The position numbers were made by a program, and so were the translations under genes. A stretch of 64,000 nucleotides of DNA from NCBI GenBank assembly GCA_036496805.1, contig DASXKN010000005.1, positions 62,001 through 126,000 of the forward strand, in the 5' to 3' direction. The notes under the pieces are model-generated. The model saw only the letters and a program-made list of their open reading frames with translations. It ran no database searches and was not told the DNA's origin. The DNA comes from SZAS-103 sp036496805. Its GTDB lineage: Bacteria; Pseudomonadota; Gammaproteobacteria; Xanthomonadales; Xanthomonadaceae. Every line of letters begins with the position of its first letter. Position 1 is the first letter of the stretch. Below are positions 42,696-50,587 of this stretch, one piece after another.

Positions 42696-44197
42696 GCGCG
42701 CTGCGACGCTTTGGCGCGATCCTCGTCGCCGACTTGCGCGAGCGCACCCGCGCGACGCGTTTCTGGGTGGTGCTGGCGCTGATCGGCGTGGTGTCGTGGT
42801 GGTGCCTTCCGCCGGCCAGCGCCAGCTACCTCACCGTCAGCTTCGGCGACAACGTGCGCGGTGCGTATTCCAGCGCGTGGGTCGGCATGGTGCTCGGGTT
42901 GATGAACTCGACGATGCTGTCGCTGATCGGCTTCTACCTGGTGCGCGGCACCCTGGTGCGCGATTTCGAGACGCGCGTGTGGCAGTTGCTGGTCGCCACG
43001 CCGATGACGCGCGCCGGTTACCTGCTGGCGAAGTGGGCGAGCCACATGGCGGTGTTCGCGCTGATCATGCTCGTGGGGCTGGCGGTCGGCGCGGTCGCGC
43101 AATTCGTGCGCGCAGAGGATCGCGCCTTCGACCTCGTCGAGCTGGTGAAACCCGTCGTCGTGCTGGCGCTGCCGGCGATGGCGCTGACCGCGTTCTTCGC
43201 GGTGCTGTTCGACCTGGTGCCGTGGTTGCGCCGCACCGCGGGCAACGTGCTGTACCTGTTCGTCTGGATGGGCGTGACGATTTCCGAAAATGCGCCCGGC
43301 ATCGGGCTGGCGCAACACGATGTCTACACGCAACTCGCCGGATCGGTGGCTGGCATCACTGGCACCAACATCAGCATCGGCGTGGGCGACAAGACCGGCA
43401 AGCTGGTCCTGTTCGCGTGGACTCACTGGCACGTTGCCGTGGTCGACCTGGTCGGGCGCGCTGGCTGGATCGCGCTGGCGATGGTCGCCGTCGCCGCGCT
43501 CGCGCCGTTGCTCGACCGCGCCGCTGCGCGTGCCGGGAGCGCGGGCGCAGGCCGCGGTGCGAGTGCGGGCCGCCGTCTGCGCTGGCTCGATCGCCTGCTG
43601 CGGCCGCTGGAATTCTCGACGACAGGCATGCTGCTCGCCGCCGAACTCAAGCTCGTGCTGCGCCAGCGCCGCGTGTGGTGGTGGCTGGCCTGGATCGTGT
43701 CGGCGATCGTGCAACTGGTCGGCGCCCGCGACGCCGTCGGGATCGCCGTGATCTGCGCATGGGTGATGAATGCCGACGTGTTCGCCCGCGCCATCCTGCG
43801 CGAAAGCGACACCGGCACCGGGGCCCTGCTGTTTTCCGCCGCTCAAGCGCCGCGACGGCTGTTGCTGGCGCGCATCGGCGCCGCGGTGTTGCTCGCCTCC
43901 GCGACGATCCTGCCGGCGATCGTGCATCTCGCCTTCGTCGCCCCGGCGGCCGCGACCGCGCTGATCGTCACTGCAACGACTGTCGCCGTCGGCGGCCTCG
44001 CGCTCGGCGTGCTGTGTCGCAACCCGCGGCCGTTCGAGCTGGTGCTGGTCGCGCTGGCCTATGTCGGCGTGCAGAACGGAGGGCCGCTGGCCGCTGTCGT
44101 GAATCCGCAGTGGACGCTGGGAGTGCAGGCCTTCCTGCTGCCGACACTGATCGTCGTCCTGCTGGCGCTGTGGCCGAGGTTCGCGCGCTGGCGCTAG
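42692..44197 (+). CDS. ABC-2-type exporter permease (fused halves)
   Basis: A 501-residue membrane protein with about twelve hydrophobic segments, arranged as two similar six-helix halves (second half from about residue 300, LRPLEFSTTGMLLAAELKLVLRQRR, split by a basic Gly/Ala/Arg-rich linker). MSALRRFGAILVADLRERTR starts a typical ABC-2 permease N-terminus. Single-gene fused halves fit one ATPase working with one permease. Start overlaps the ATPase stop. The exported molecule is unknown. No accessory gene follows; the next is a DNA glycosylase. Confidence 0.85.
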   Translation: MSALRRFGAILVADLRERTRATRFWVVLALIGVVSWWCLPPASASYLTVSFGDNVRGAYSSAWVGMVLGLMNSTMLSLIGFYLVRGTLVRDFETRVWQLLVATPMTRAGYLLAKWASHMAVFALIMLVGLAVGAVAQFVRAEDRAFDLVELVKPVVVLALPAMALTAFFAVLFDLVPWLRRTAGNVLYLFVWMGVTISENAPGIGLAQHDVYTQLAGSVAGITGTNISIGVGDKTGKLVLFAWTHWHVAVVDLVGRAGWIALAMVAVAALAPLLDRAAARAGSAGAGRGASAGRRLRWLDRLLRPLEFSTTGMLLAAELKLVLRQRRVWWWLAWIVSAIVQLVGARDAVGIAVICAWVMNADVFARAILRESDTGTGALLFSAAQAPRRLLLARIGAAVLLASATILPAIVHLAFVAPAAATALIVTATTVAVGGLALGVLCRNPRPFELVLVALAYVGVQNGGPLAAVVNPQWTLGVQAFLLPTLIVVLLALWPRFARWR

Positions 44198-44243
44198 GTT
44201 TCATCCGTGGCGACTGGCCTGGTGTGCGTGGCTTTTTTCTCCA

Positions 44244-44283
44244 CTGTCCTGCAAGGTTCACCCGTGGGAAGATCGCGGCAACC
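44244..44283 (+). promoter_or_regulatory. Shared leader motif, copy 1 (upstream of the glycosylase gene)
   Basis: Contains CGTGGGAAGATCGC followed by GGCAACC, nearly identical to 45896-45917. The flanking CTGTC-TGCA and GG-TC also match. It lies 18 bp before an ATG that opens a 27-codon frame. Whether it is a riboswitch-like leader or a shared insertion is open. Confidence 0.4.
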
Positions 44284-44301
44284 ACGCACGGACAAGGTTC
44301 C

Positions 44302-44385
44302 ATGCAACTGATCGGCCATCACGTCAACCGGGACTTGCAGTCGTCGGCGCATCGGCATCGGCAACACGGCGCCGCGAACGAATGA
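44302..44385 (+). CDS. Possible 27-residue upstream reading frame
   Basis: ATG at 44302 opens a short frame MQLIGHHVNRDLQSSAHRHR and onward (27 codons) whose TGA overlaps the glycosylase ATG (ATGA). It follows the shared leader motif at 44244-44283. The overlap would couple translation to the glycosylase, so it may be a leader peptide. No ribosome site is convincing; equally it may be noise. Confidence 0.3.
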   Translation: MQLIGHHVNRDLQSSAHRHRQHGAANE

Positions 44386-44999
44386 CCGAATCGCCAGGCA
44401 TTCCATCGCGCGCGCTTCCGGAGACGGCTCTGCCGCGAACGTTCTATCGACGGGACGCGCGTTCCGTGGCCCCCGAACTGCTCAACAAGGTCCTCCTGTC
44501 TTCCGATGGCAGGAGCGGCCGGATCGTCGAAGTGGAGGCCTATTGCGGTGCGGTCGATGCGGCCGCCCATACGTTCCGTGGAAAGACGCGGCGCAACGCG
44601 ACCATGTTCGGTCCGGCCGGTCACATGTACGTCTATTTCACCTACGGAATGCACTGGTGCTGCAATGCCGTGTGCGCGGACGAGGGCGACGGATCGGGCG
44701 TGTTGCTCCGGGCGCTGGAGCCGATGACCGGCCTCGAACAGATGCGTACCGCGCGTCCGCGCGCTCGTCGCGACCGGGATCTTTGCAGCGGCCCGGGACG
44801 CCTGACGCAGGCCATGGGAATCACCGGCGCCCAGGACGGGATCGACCTGGTTTCGGCGCGGGATGGATTCACCATCGTCGACGACGGGGTGTCGCCACCG
44901 TCCCATCCGGCCGTGGGCGAACGGGTCGGAATCACCCGCGCGAAGGAGCGGTTGTGGCGTTGGTACGTGCCGGGCAGCGAACATGTCTCGAAGCGATAG
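44382..44999 (+). CDS. mpg: 3-methyladenine DNA glycosylase (AAG/MPG family)
   Basis: A 205-residue monofunctional glycosylase that removes alkylated purines in base-excision repair. The family pattern is clear: LLNKVLLS, then IVEVEAYCG (catalytic Glu region, about 50-58), AHTFRGKTRRNATMFGPAG, YVYFTYGMHWCCNAVC, and GPGRLTQAMGI. The extra N-terminus (about 1-18) is short. It sits after an ABC permease and before a transporter pair, with no functional link obvious. An alkyltransferase-like gene lies at 27.4 kb, unlinked. Confidence 0.92.
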   Translation: MTESPGIPSRALPETALPRTFYRRDARSVAPELLNKVLLSSDGRSGRIVEVEAYCGAVDAAAHTFRGKTRRNATMFGPAGHMYVYFTYGMHWCCNAVCADEGDGSGVLLRALEPMTGLEQMRTARPRARRDRDLCSGPGRLTQAMGITGAQDGIDLVSARDGFTIVDDGVSPPSHPAVGERVGITRAKERLWRWYVPGSEHVSKR

Positions 45000-45044
45000 C
45001 TACCGTGCAGAGGGCGTGGTCGTGATGAGGACTTGGAGCAATCC

Positions 45045-45404
45045 ATGACCGCATCCGTCCTGTCGCTGTGGCTGCTGACTGTCCTGCTCCATACGACAGG
45101 CCAGCTCCTGTTCAAGGCCGTCGCTTCCGACCAGCGGGCGGGCGCGGGGATGGCCCGATGGCGGCACATGGCGCTGCGGCCGCTGCTGTGGATCGGCATC
45201 GCATGCTTCGCGATGGAATTGCTGGCGTGGACGGCTTTCCTGTCGCTCGTGCCGCTGGGCCGCGGCGTCCTGCTGGGCTCCATCAACATCGTGGGAATCC
45301 TGCTGGCCGGCCGGGTGGTCTTCGGCGAGCGCCTGACGCCGATGCGCGTGGCGGGTGTCGGCTTGATCACCGTTGGCGTTGCCGTGGTCGGGCTCAGCAC
45401 ATGA
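45045..45404 (+). CDS. Half-size EamA/SMR-type transporter subunit 1
   Basis: A 119-residue membrane protein with four hydrophobic helices, the size and layout of EmrE/ArnE-like half-transporters. It starts MTASVLSLWLLTVLLHTTG, with LLFKAVAS after helix one, and ends LITVGVAVVGLST. GGAG lies 7 nt before ATG 45045. Its stop overlaps the start of a similar 144-residue protein, so the two probably form a heterodimer, as ArnE/ArnF do. The substrate is unknown (lipid-linked or small polar molecules). Confidence 0.8.
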   Translation: MTASVLSLWLLTVLLHTTGQLLFKAVASDQRAGAGMARWRHMALRPLLWIGIACFAMELLAWTAFLSLVPLGRGVLLGSINIVGILLAGRVVFGERLTPMRVAGVGLITVGVAVVGLST

Positions 45405-45835
45405 AAACCAGTCTGCTGAAGCATGCCGTCGGCTTCCTCGCGTTGATGGCATTCGACACGGCCGCGCAGGTCTGTTTCAAGCTGGCCGGCGCGCACGCGT
45501 TTCCCCCGGAGGCGAACCCGGCGTGGGTGATGCGATTGTTCGCGGCTCCGTGGATTTACGGCGCCCTCATCGGTTATGTCGGCGCGTTCTTCACCTGGAT
45601 GAGCCTGCTCGAACGTGCACCGATCGGTCCGGCGTTCGCGGTATCCCAGATGGAAGTGATCAGCGTGATGCTGGTCTCGGCGATTTTTTTCGGCGAGCAC
45701 ATCGGGCCGGGAAAGGCATTGGGCGCAGCCATCATCGTCGCGGGCATCGTCTGTCTTGCGGCGGGGGAACGCAGTGCGTCATCCGGGAATGGCCGGAATG
45801 CAGCCGATCGCGGGATTGCTGCTCCACCTTCGTGA
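45401..45835 (+). CDS. Half-size EamA/SMR-type transporter subunit 2
   Basis: A 144-residue protein with four hydrophobic helices and a short polar tail. It begins MKTSLLKHAVGFLALMAF, has AAQVCFKLAGAHAF after helix one (aligned with LLFKAVAS of subunit 1), and FGEHIGPGKALGAAIIVAG in the final helix, an EamA-like ending. The ATG overlaps the subunit 1 stop by four bases. Coupled, similar half-size genes suggest obligate heterodimers. A polar C-terminal tail (about 124-144) is extra. Substrate unknown. Confidence 0.8.
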   Translation: MKTSLLKHAVGFLALMAFDTAAQVCFKLAGAHAFPPEANPAWVMRLFAAPWIYGALIGYVGAFFTWMSLLERAPIGPAFAVSQMEVISVMLVSAIFFGEHIGPGKALGAAIIVAGIVCLAAGERSASSGNGRNAADRGIAAPPS

Positions 45836-45876
45836 CCCGGGAAATAATCGTCGCCGCCAGCGACGGGCCGGCAAGC

Positions 45877-45917
45877 CTGTCGTGCAGGCTCGCCTCGTGG
45901 GAAGATCGCCGGCAACC
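45877..45917 (+). promoter_or_regulatory. Shared leader motif, copy 2 (upstream of the queuosine-precursor transporter)
   Basis: Second copy of the motif at 44244-44283. It ends 20 bp before the transporter ATG. A stem AAGCCTG-TCGTG-CAGGCT begins within it (45873 on), and CGTGGG at 45896 can pair with CCCACG at 45928. It is not a preQ1 riboswitch class I recognise. Confidence 0.4.
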
Positions 45918-45937
45918 GACGCGCAGGCCCACGATCC

Positions 45938-46699
45938 ATGCAGCCGAACGGCAACGCCGCAAACCAACGCACCGGCTTCCGCTACTACGACCTCATGGTC
46001 GGCGGCATGGTCGGCGTGCTGCTGTGCTCCAACCTGATCGGGCCGGCGAAAACATCCATCGTGCCAGCCGCGTGGCCGCTGATCGGCGGCCTGGTCTTCG
46101 GCACCGGCAACCTGTTCTTCCCGATCAGCTACATCTTCGACGACGTGCTGACCGAGGTGTACGGCTACTCGCGCGCGCGGCGCGCGACCTGGGCGGGGTT
46201 CGGCGCGCTGCTGTTCGCCTGCCTGATGTCGCAGGTCATCATCCGCATGCCGGTCGCGCCGAACGAACCCTTCAACCACGTGCTGCAGCCGGCGCTGGAG
46301 ACGGTGTTCGGCGCGACCTGGCGGATCGCGCTCGCATCGCTGGTCGGGTTCTGGGTCGGCGATTTCGTCAACGCCTTCGTGATGGCGAAGATGAAGCTGT
46401 GGACCGGCGGCCGCTGGCTGTGGACGCGCACGATCGGCTCGACCATCGTGGGCGAGGGCGTGGACAGCCTGACCTTCTACCCGATCGCCTTCATGGGCAT
46501 CTGGGAGAGCCAGACCCTCATCAAGGTGATCGCCTTCAACTGGACGATGAAGGTGATCGTCGAGACCGTGCTGACGCCAGTGACCTACGCCGTGGTCGGC
46601 TTCCTCAAGCGCCGCGAGAACGTCGACACCTTCGACACGGATACGAACTTCAATCCCTTCAGCCTGCGGGATGAGGGCGAGGTGAGGGAGTACCGGTGA
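45938..46699 (+). CDS. yhhQ: Queuosine precursor transporter (YhhQ/VUT family)
   Basis: A 253-residue membrane protein with about six helices, matching the YhhQ family that imports queuine or preQ precursors for the Q34 tRNA modification. Features include VGVLLCSNLIGPAK, GNLFFPISYIFDDVLTEVYGYSRAR (family hallmark TEVYG) and VGEGVDSLTFYPIAF. The C-terminal tail (about 225-253) is polar. The first 12 residues are hydrophilic. The gene is convergent with the DUF2971 gene, 13 bp away. A leader motif shared with the glycosylase region lies upstream. Function is firm as a family, substrate not shown. Confidence 0.9.
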   Translation: MQPNGNAANQRTGFRYYDLMVGGMVGVLLCSNLIGPAKTSIVPAAWPLIGGLVFGTGNLFFPISYIFDDVLTEVYGYSRARRATWAGFGALLFACLMSQVIIRMPVAPNEPFNHVLQPALETVFGATWRIALASLVGFWVGDFVNAFVMAKMKLWTGGRWLWTRTIGSTIVGEGVDSLTFYPIAFMGIWESQTLIKVIAFNWTMKVIVETVLTPVTYAVVGFLKRRENVDTFDTDTNFNPFSLRDEGEVREYR

Positions 46700-46712
46700 T
46701 GGGGGGGAGAAG

Positions 46713-47318
46713 TTAGTGCTCATTTACGTGAAGAGTCCCTTGCTCCCTATCCAACTCCATAGGAACCAGTTGTACTGACTTTGGCAAGATAGCTCGAAGA
46801 ATTTTCCGGCGATCTTCAGGAACGAGCGGGCCAAGAAGTACTTTTTTTACTGGTGTATCGAGCTTGAAGTGTTCTCGCGTCGTAACGACGCGGTACTCAC
46901 GCTCGTACTCCCACTCCTCGGTCTTCCCGTTGAAGATATGACGCATGTCGTCTTTTAATTGGATTGCTTCAGAAAAAATTGAGGCGAACGGGGAGTAAAT
47001 CACCTGAAAAAGATCCGGATGTGTTTCTGGAATGTCAACTTCGACGACTACGCCTTTATGTCCATCCGCGTAGTGTGACCAGAGCAGGAAATTTTTCGGA
47101 TCTGATGATAGAGATGCAATACGAAATTTCTGACGCTTCCATTCAATTTTTCCGATGAGGCGTTGTGGATCTTTAACTTTGTTTCCGAAATACACCTCAT
47201 AGCGACCCTCGAGTGGATCGTTGAGCTCTATCCATGGTGCGCAGTGCAGTCGTTGATTTACAACGATGTCAAGGCAATGCCAAAGATTCTCTAACGAGCG
47301 GTATTTGTAGAGCTTCAT
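46713..47318 (-). CDS. DUF2971 family protein, likely cassette gene
   Basis: A 201-residue soluble protein. It starts MKLYKYRSLENLWHCLD and carries the DUF2971 landmarks RLHCAPWIELNDPLEGRY and LLWSHYADGHKGVVVEVD. The reaction is unknown; relatives are common in islands and some sit near defence genes. The gene is visibly less GC-rich than both flanks. It starts four bases after an attC-like site (47323-47415) with no ribosome site, as in integron cassettes. It ends 13 bp from the convergent queuosine-precursor transporter, leaving no room for its own attC. Confidence 0.8.
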   Translation of the reverse strand: MKLYKYRSLENLWHCLDIVVNQRLHCAPWIELNDPLEGRYEVYFGNKVKDPQRLIGKIEWKRQKFRIASLSSDPKNFLLWSHYADGHKGVVVEVDIPETHPDLFQVIYSPFASIFSEAIQLKDDMRHIFNGKTEEWEYEREYRVVTTREHFKLDTPVKKVLLGPLVPEDRRKILRAILPKSVQLVPMELDREQGTLHVNEH

Positions 47319-47322
47319 GTGG

Positions 47323-47415
47323 CCACAACGCCTGAGCTAAGCGGCCATATGGGCCGTAACACATGATTGCATGGGAACTTCCTCCCGCACGATCCGTCCG
47401 AGCGCATAGTTAGGC
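47323..47415 (-). mobile_element. attC-like integron recombination site
   Basis: Read on the minus strand: it opens GCCTAACTATGCGCTCGGACGG and closes CCGCTTAGCTCAGGC-GTTGTGG. The opening GCCTAAC fits RYYYAAC; the closing CTCAGGCGTT is very close to well-known attC right ends (aadA-type CTCAGGCGTTAG). The final GTTGTGG is an imperfect GTTRRRY. The site lies 36 bp after one short gene's stop and just before the next gene's ATG, exactly where an attC should be. A central imperfect palindrome, GGCCCATATGGCC, is present. Confidence 0.5.
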
Positions 47416-47451
47416 ATCGTAGAATTGGGAAGCGCACTGTTTTTTCGTCCG

Positions 47452-47721
47452 CTACCAGACATAAATTTTTGATGGACATTGACCATGCTGTTCGAGCAGT
47501 GCGGCTACGCTACTGTTCTCAGGACTGCGGAAGCTCTCTTGGAAGGTCTTGTCGATGGCTGAGAAAGTAGAGCCCATGTACTCGTCATAGACGACCGATA
47601 GAACGCGATCGGCTGGCGGCTCGTCTGGGCCTTTGGTTGACTGAAAGTCTAGCCGCGACTTTCCGGGCTCCCAACCACGAGGAGTGAGATGCCACTCCGT
47701 CCATTCGTGACTTGCTGACAT
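47452..47721 (-). CDS. 89-residue unknown protein, likely cassette gene
   Basis: A short soluble protein, MSASHEWTEWHLTPRGWEPG onward, ending QCPSKIYVW. No family recognised. The ATG at 47721 has AGGAG about 10 nt upstream. A GTTAGGC (47740-47746), matching the cassette boundary GTTRRRY, lies 18 bp before the start. An attC-like site begins 36 bp after the stop. This start-to-attC spacing is the standard integron cassette pattern, and composition is poorer in GC than the surroundings. It is therefore better supported than its length alone would allow. Confidence 0.6.
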   Translation of the reverse strand: MSASHEWTEWHLTPRGWEPGKSRLDFQSTKGPDEPPADRVLSVVYDEYMGSTFSAIDKTFQESFRSPENSSVAALLEQHGQCPSKIYVW

Positions 47722-47827
47722 GGGATCGATTCTCCTGAAGCCTAACTACTGCGTAGAGCCCGCATCTGGGGCGACAAGTCTTATCGTGCGCCGCGGACTT
47801 GTGAATGGTCAATTCATGGTCGCGCGC

Positions 47828-47857
47828 AAAAAAAGACCGGCACGAGGCCGGTCTTTT
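47828..47857 (-). terminator. Rho-independent terminator of the DUF885 gene
   Basis: On the minus strand: GACCGGC-CTCGT-GCCGGTC followed by seven T, about 30 bp after the stop. The cassette-like genes lie just beyond it. Confidence 0.85.
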
Positions 47858-47883
47858 CTTGAAGCGATGAAGCGAGAGCTTGC

Positions 47884-49701
47884 TTACTTCTGCGACGCGA
47901 TCCAGCGGTCGATCTTGGCCTCCAGCACCGCCAGCGGCAGGGCGCCGTCCTCGAGCACCTGGGTGTGGAAGCCGCGTACGTCGAACTTCGCTCCGAGTGC
48001 CTTCGCGGCCTTCGCGCGCAGCTCGGTGATCTTCATCTGGCCGGTCTTGTAGGCCAGGGCCTGGCCGGGCATCGCGATGTAGCGTTCGACTTCGGCGGTC
48101 ACGTCGGTCGGGCTCATCGCCGAGTTGTCGAGCATGTACTGGATCGCCTGTTCGCGGGTCCAGCCTTCCGCGTGCAGGCCGGTGTCGACCACCAGGCGCA
48201 TCGCGCGGAACTGCTCGTTCTGCAACTGGCCGAACTTCTGGTACGGGTCGGTGTACATGCCCAGCTCGTAGCCGATCGTCTCGCAGTACAGCGCATAGCC
48301 TTCGATGTAGGCGGTGAAGCCGCCGAAGCGACGGAACATCGGCAGGCCGGTCTGCTCCTGCTGGATCGAGAGCTGGAAGTGGTGGCCGGGGATCGCCTCG
48401 TGCAGGAACAGGTCTTCCATCTCCCAGGTCTTGCGCGAGGGCAGGTCGAAGGTGTTGACGTAGAAGATGCCGGGACGCTTGCCGTCCTCGCTCGGCGGCT
48501 GGTAGGAACCGCCCGCCGCGGACTTCGCGCGGTAGGCTTCGACCGGGCGGATCTCGAACTTCGCCTTCGGCTGGATCGAGTAGTCGCGCGGCACGCCCTT
48601 CATCACTTTCGCGTAGACGCTGTTGTAGCCGGCGAGCAGGTCCTTCTCGCTCTTGAAGGTGAAGCGCGGATCGGTCTGCAGGTAGTGGAAGAAGGCCTTG
48701 AGGTCGCCCTTGAAGCCGACCTGCACGCGCATCGCATCCATCTCCTTCTTGATGCGCGCGACTTCGGACAGGCCGATCTTGTGGATCTGGTCGGGCGTCG
48801 CGTCGGTCGTGGTCAGCGTGCGCACGTCATAGGCGTACCAGGCCTTGCCGTCGGGCAGGGCGTCCATGCCGACGGTGCTGCGCGTGTGCTGCATGTAATC
48901 GTTGGCGATGTAGTCGCGCAGGCGATGGTACGAGGGCATCAACTGGTCGGCGATCAGGTGGCGGTAGGCGGCGGTCAGGCGCGTCTTGTCGGCGTCGCTG
49001 AAGGTCTTTGGCATGTTCTTGATCGGCCCCCAGAACTCGCTGTCCTCGGGCTTGTCCTTGATCACCGCGTCGAGCTGCGGGACCACCTTCACCATCAGCG
49101 CCTTGGGCTGCACGATGCCCTGCTTCACGCCTTCGCGCATGTTGTCGATCGCGGTGTCATAGATCGCCGGGACCTTGCTGGCGCGCGCCAGCCAGTTGTC
49201 GTAGTCCTTCACCGTCTCGAACGGCTGCGCGTTGGTGCCCGAGCCGAGCTGCACGGCGAGCAGGGCGAGGTTGTTGAACTGGTCGATCGGCAGCAGCTCG
49301 CCGTGGAAGCGCTCGCCGTCGACGGCGTCCTGCTGCTGCTTGATGAAGATGTTGTAGGACAGCAACGCCTGGCCGCTCAGGCCTTCCGGACCGATCGCCT
49401 TGGCCCTGGCGAGCCAATCCTCGTTGAAGCGGTTGGTCTGGTCGATGTAGTCCTTCGCGAGGAAGTTCGGCAACTGGTCGTTGTAGCGCGGGTCGCCGAC
49501 GAAGGTCGCCTGCACCGGGTTGAGCTTGAGCGAGGCTTCCCAGAAGTCGGTGTAGAACTTGTCGAGCTTCGCGGCCTTGTCGGACATGGGAGCGCTCGCG
49601 GACTGTGCGGCGGCGGATGCCGTCGCGGCATCCTGTGCGAAGACGGGCGCCGCGGCCATCAAGGTGGCGGCGACGGCGAGGAAGATCACGGATTTGCGCA
49701 T
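47884..49701 (-). CDS. Secreted DUF885 family metallopeptidase-like protein
   Basis: A 605-residue secreted protein of the DUF885 family, distantly thermolysin/M3-like. A signal peptide ends at VFAQ (about residue 23). An Ala/Ser-rich linker follows. The zinc motif is HEAIPGHH beginning at H434, with a downstream Glu in EGYALYCE as the third ligand. The chain is mostly helical (KLDKFYTDFWEASLKLNPVQAT). It probably cleaves peptides in the periplasm, but the family lacks firm biochemistry. A T-rich terminator follows. It stands alone, transcribed toward the cassette-like region. Confidence 0.9.
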   Translation of the reverse strand: MRKSVIFLAVAATLMAAAPVFAQDAATASAAAQSASAPMSDKAAKLDKFYTDFWEASLKLNPVQATFVGDPRYNDQLPNFLAKDYIDQTNRFNEDWLARAKAIGPEGLSGQALLSYNIFIKQQQDAVDGERFHGELLPIDQFNNLALLAVQLGSGTNAQPFETVKDYDNWLARASKVPAIYDTAIDNMREGVKQGIVQPKALMVKVVPQLDAVIKDKPEDSEFWGPIKNMPKTFSDADKTRLTAAYRHLIADQLMPSYHRLRDYIANDYMQHTRSTVGMDALPDGKAWYAYDVRTLTTTDATPDQIHKIGLSEVARIKKEMDAMRVQVGFKGDLKAFFHYLQTDPRFTFKSEKDLLAGYNSVYAKVMKGVPRDYSIQPKAKFEIRPVEAYRAKSAAGGSYQPPSEDGKRPGIFYVNTFDLPSRKTWEMEDLFLHEAIPGHHFQLSIQQEQTGLPMFRRFGGFTAYIEGYALYCETIGYELGMYTDPYQKFGQLQNEQFRAMRLVVDTGLHAEGWTREQAIQYMLDNSAMSPTDVTAEVERYIAMPGQALAYKTGQMKITELRAKAAKALGAKFDVRGFHTQVLEDGALPLAVLEAKIDRWIASQK

Positions 49702-49884
49702 CGGAAGAACCCCTGGACACTTTGGTGGGCGGAAGTGGACGCCATCGTGACGGGCGGCCGTCCATGCCGCACGGGCCGAACGTCATGCAGGCCGGAAGTC
49801 ATTCAGCGGGAATGCTGGCGGCGAGCGGTGGCGGAAAGCGGCTACGGACCTGCGTGAGCGGTGGGTGGCGACGTGCGCGGGGCG

Positions 49885-50586
49885 TTATCCCGGTTCCTTG
49901 GCGACGGCCTCAAACGGCATGTGCTGCGGCGCGACTGCGCCGCCGGAGATGATGAAGGTCATCGCCTGGTCGACGGTCCAGTCGGTGGGGACCACGTCCT
50001 CGACCGGCACGATCAGCAGGTAGCCGCCGGTCGGATTCGGCGTCGTCGGCACGAACACCGAGACCAGCTCGCGGCTGGTCGCATCGTCGCGCAAGGTGCG
50101 GGTCACGAAGCCCACGGTCTTGGTGCCGGGATGCGGGAACGCGACGAGCACCACGCGCTGTCCGTTGCCCGACGGCGAGGACATCAGGTCGAGCAGTTGC
50201 CGCGAGCTGCCGTAGACGGTCTTGGCCAGCGGAATGCGGCGGATTGCTGCCTCGAACCAGGCGAGCAGGCGCTGCCCGGCGACGCGGCGCGCGAGCATGC
50301 CCACGGCCAGGATGAGCACCACGGTCGCAACCACGCCGACCGCCGTGAGCGCCCAGGTCTCCGCGAGCCAATGCATGCGCGGGAAGCGATGCGCGATGTC
50401 GATCAGCAGCGGGCCGATCCACGGACGACTGGAATCGGACAGCAGCCCGAACACGAACTTGAACACCACCCAGGTCAGCCACAGCGGCAGCAGGGTGAGG
50501 AGGCCGGAGACGAACAGCGTGCGCAGGGTTGCGCCCGCGGTGACGCGTTCGCCGGTGAGGGTGGAAGGATCGGGGGCTGCGGGCAT
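49885..50586 (-). CDS. DUF502 family membrane protein
   Basis: A 233-residue protein with two main hydrophobic helices (about 20-48 and 80-100) and a soluble C-terminal domain. Family landmarks are LLTLLPLWLTWVVFKFVF, RRIPLAKTVYGSSRQLLDLM and VFVPTTPNPTGGYLLIVP. DUF502 proteins have no assigned reaction. The ATG at 50586 is one base after the stop of the upstream kinase gene, so it ends a three-gene operon with the two Ser/Thr kinases. The longer frame upstream overlaps the kinase and is rejected. An output or target for the kinases is a guess from position. Confidence 0.88.
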   Translation of the reverse strand: MPAAPDPSTLTGERVTAGATLRTLFVSGLLTLLPLWLTWVVFKFVFGLLSDSSRPWIGPLLIDIAHRFPRMHWLAETWALTAVGVVATVVLILAVGMLARRVAGQRLLAWFEAAIRRIPLAKTVYGSSRQLLDLMSSPSGNGQRVVLVAFPHPGTKTVGFVTRTLRDDATSRELVSVFVPTTPNPTGGYLLIVPVEDVVPTDWTVDQAMTFIISGGAVAPQHMPFEAVAKEPG

Positions 50587-50587
50587 G

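Noticed and set aside
45840..45937. preQ1 riboswitch before the queuosine-precursor transporter
   Set aside because: No match to the class I, II or III consensus I know. The shared motif is reported as unknown instead.
46668..46699. Repeat-like GATGAGGGCGAGGTGAGGGAG at the end of the queuosine-precursor transporter
   Set aside because: It resembles a dispersed repeat but only one copy is seen here, and it is in the coding tail; not supported alone.
47720..47883. attI site or integrase start
   Set aside because: The GTTAGGC boundary is present, but no integrase gene, promoter Pc or attI organisation can be seen in the flanking DUF885 terminator region.
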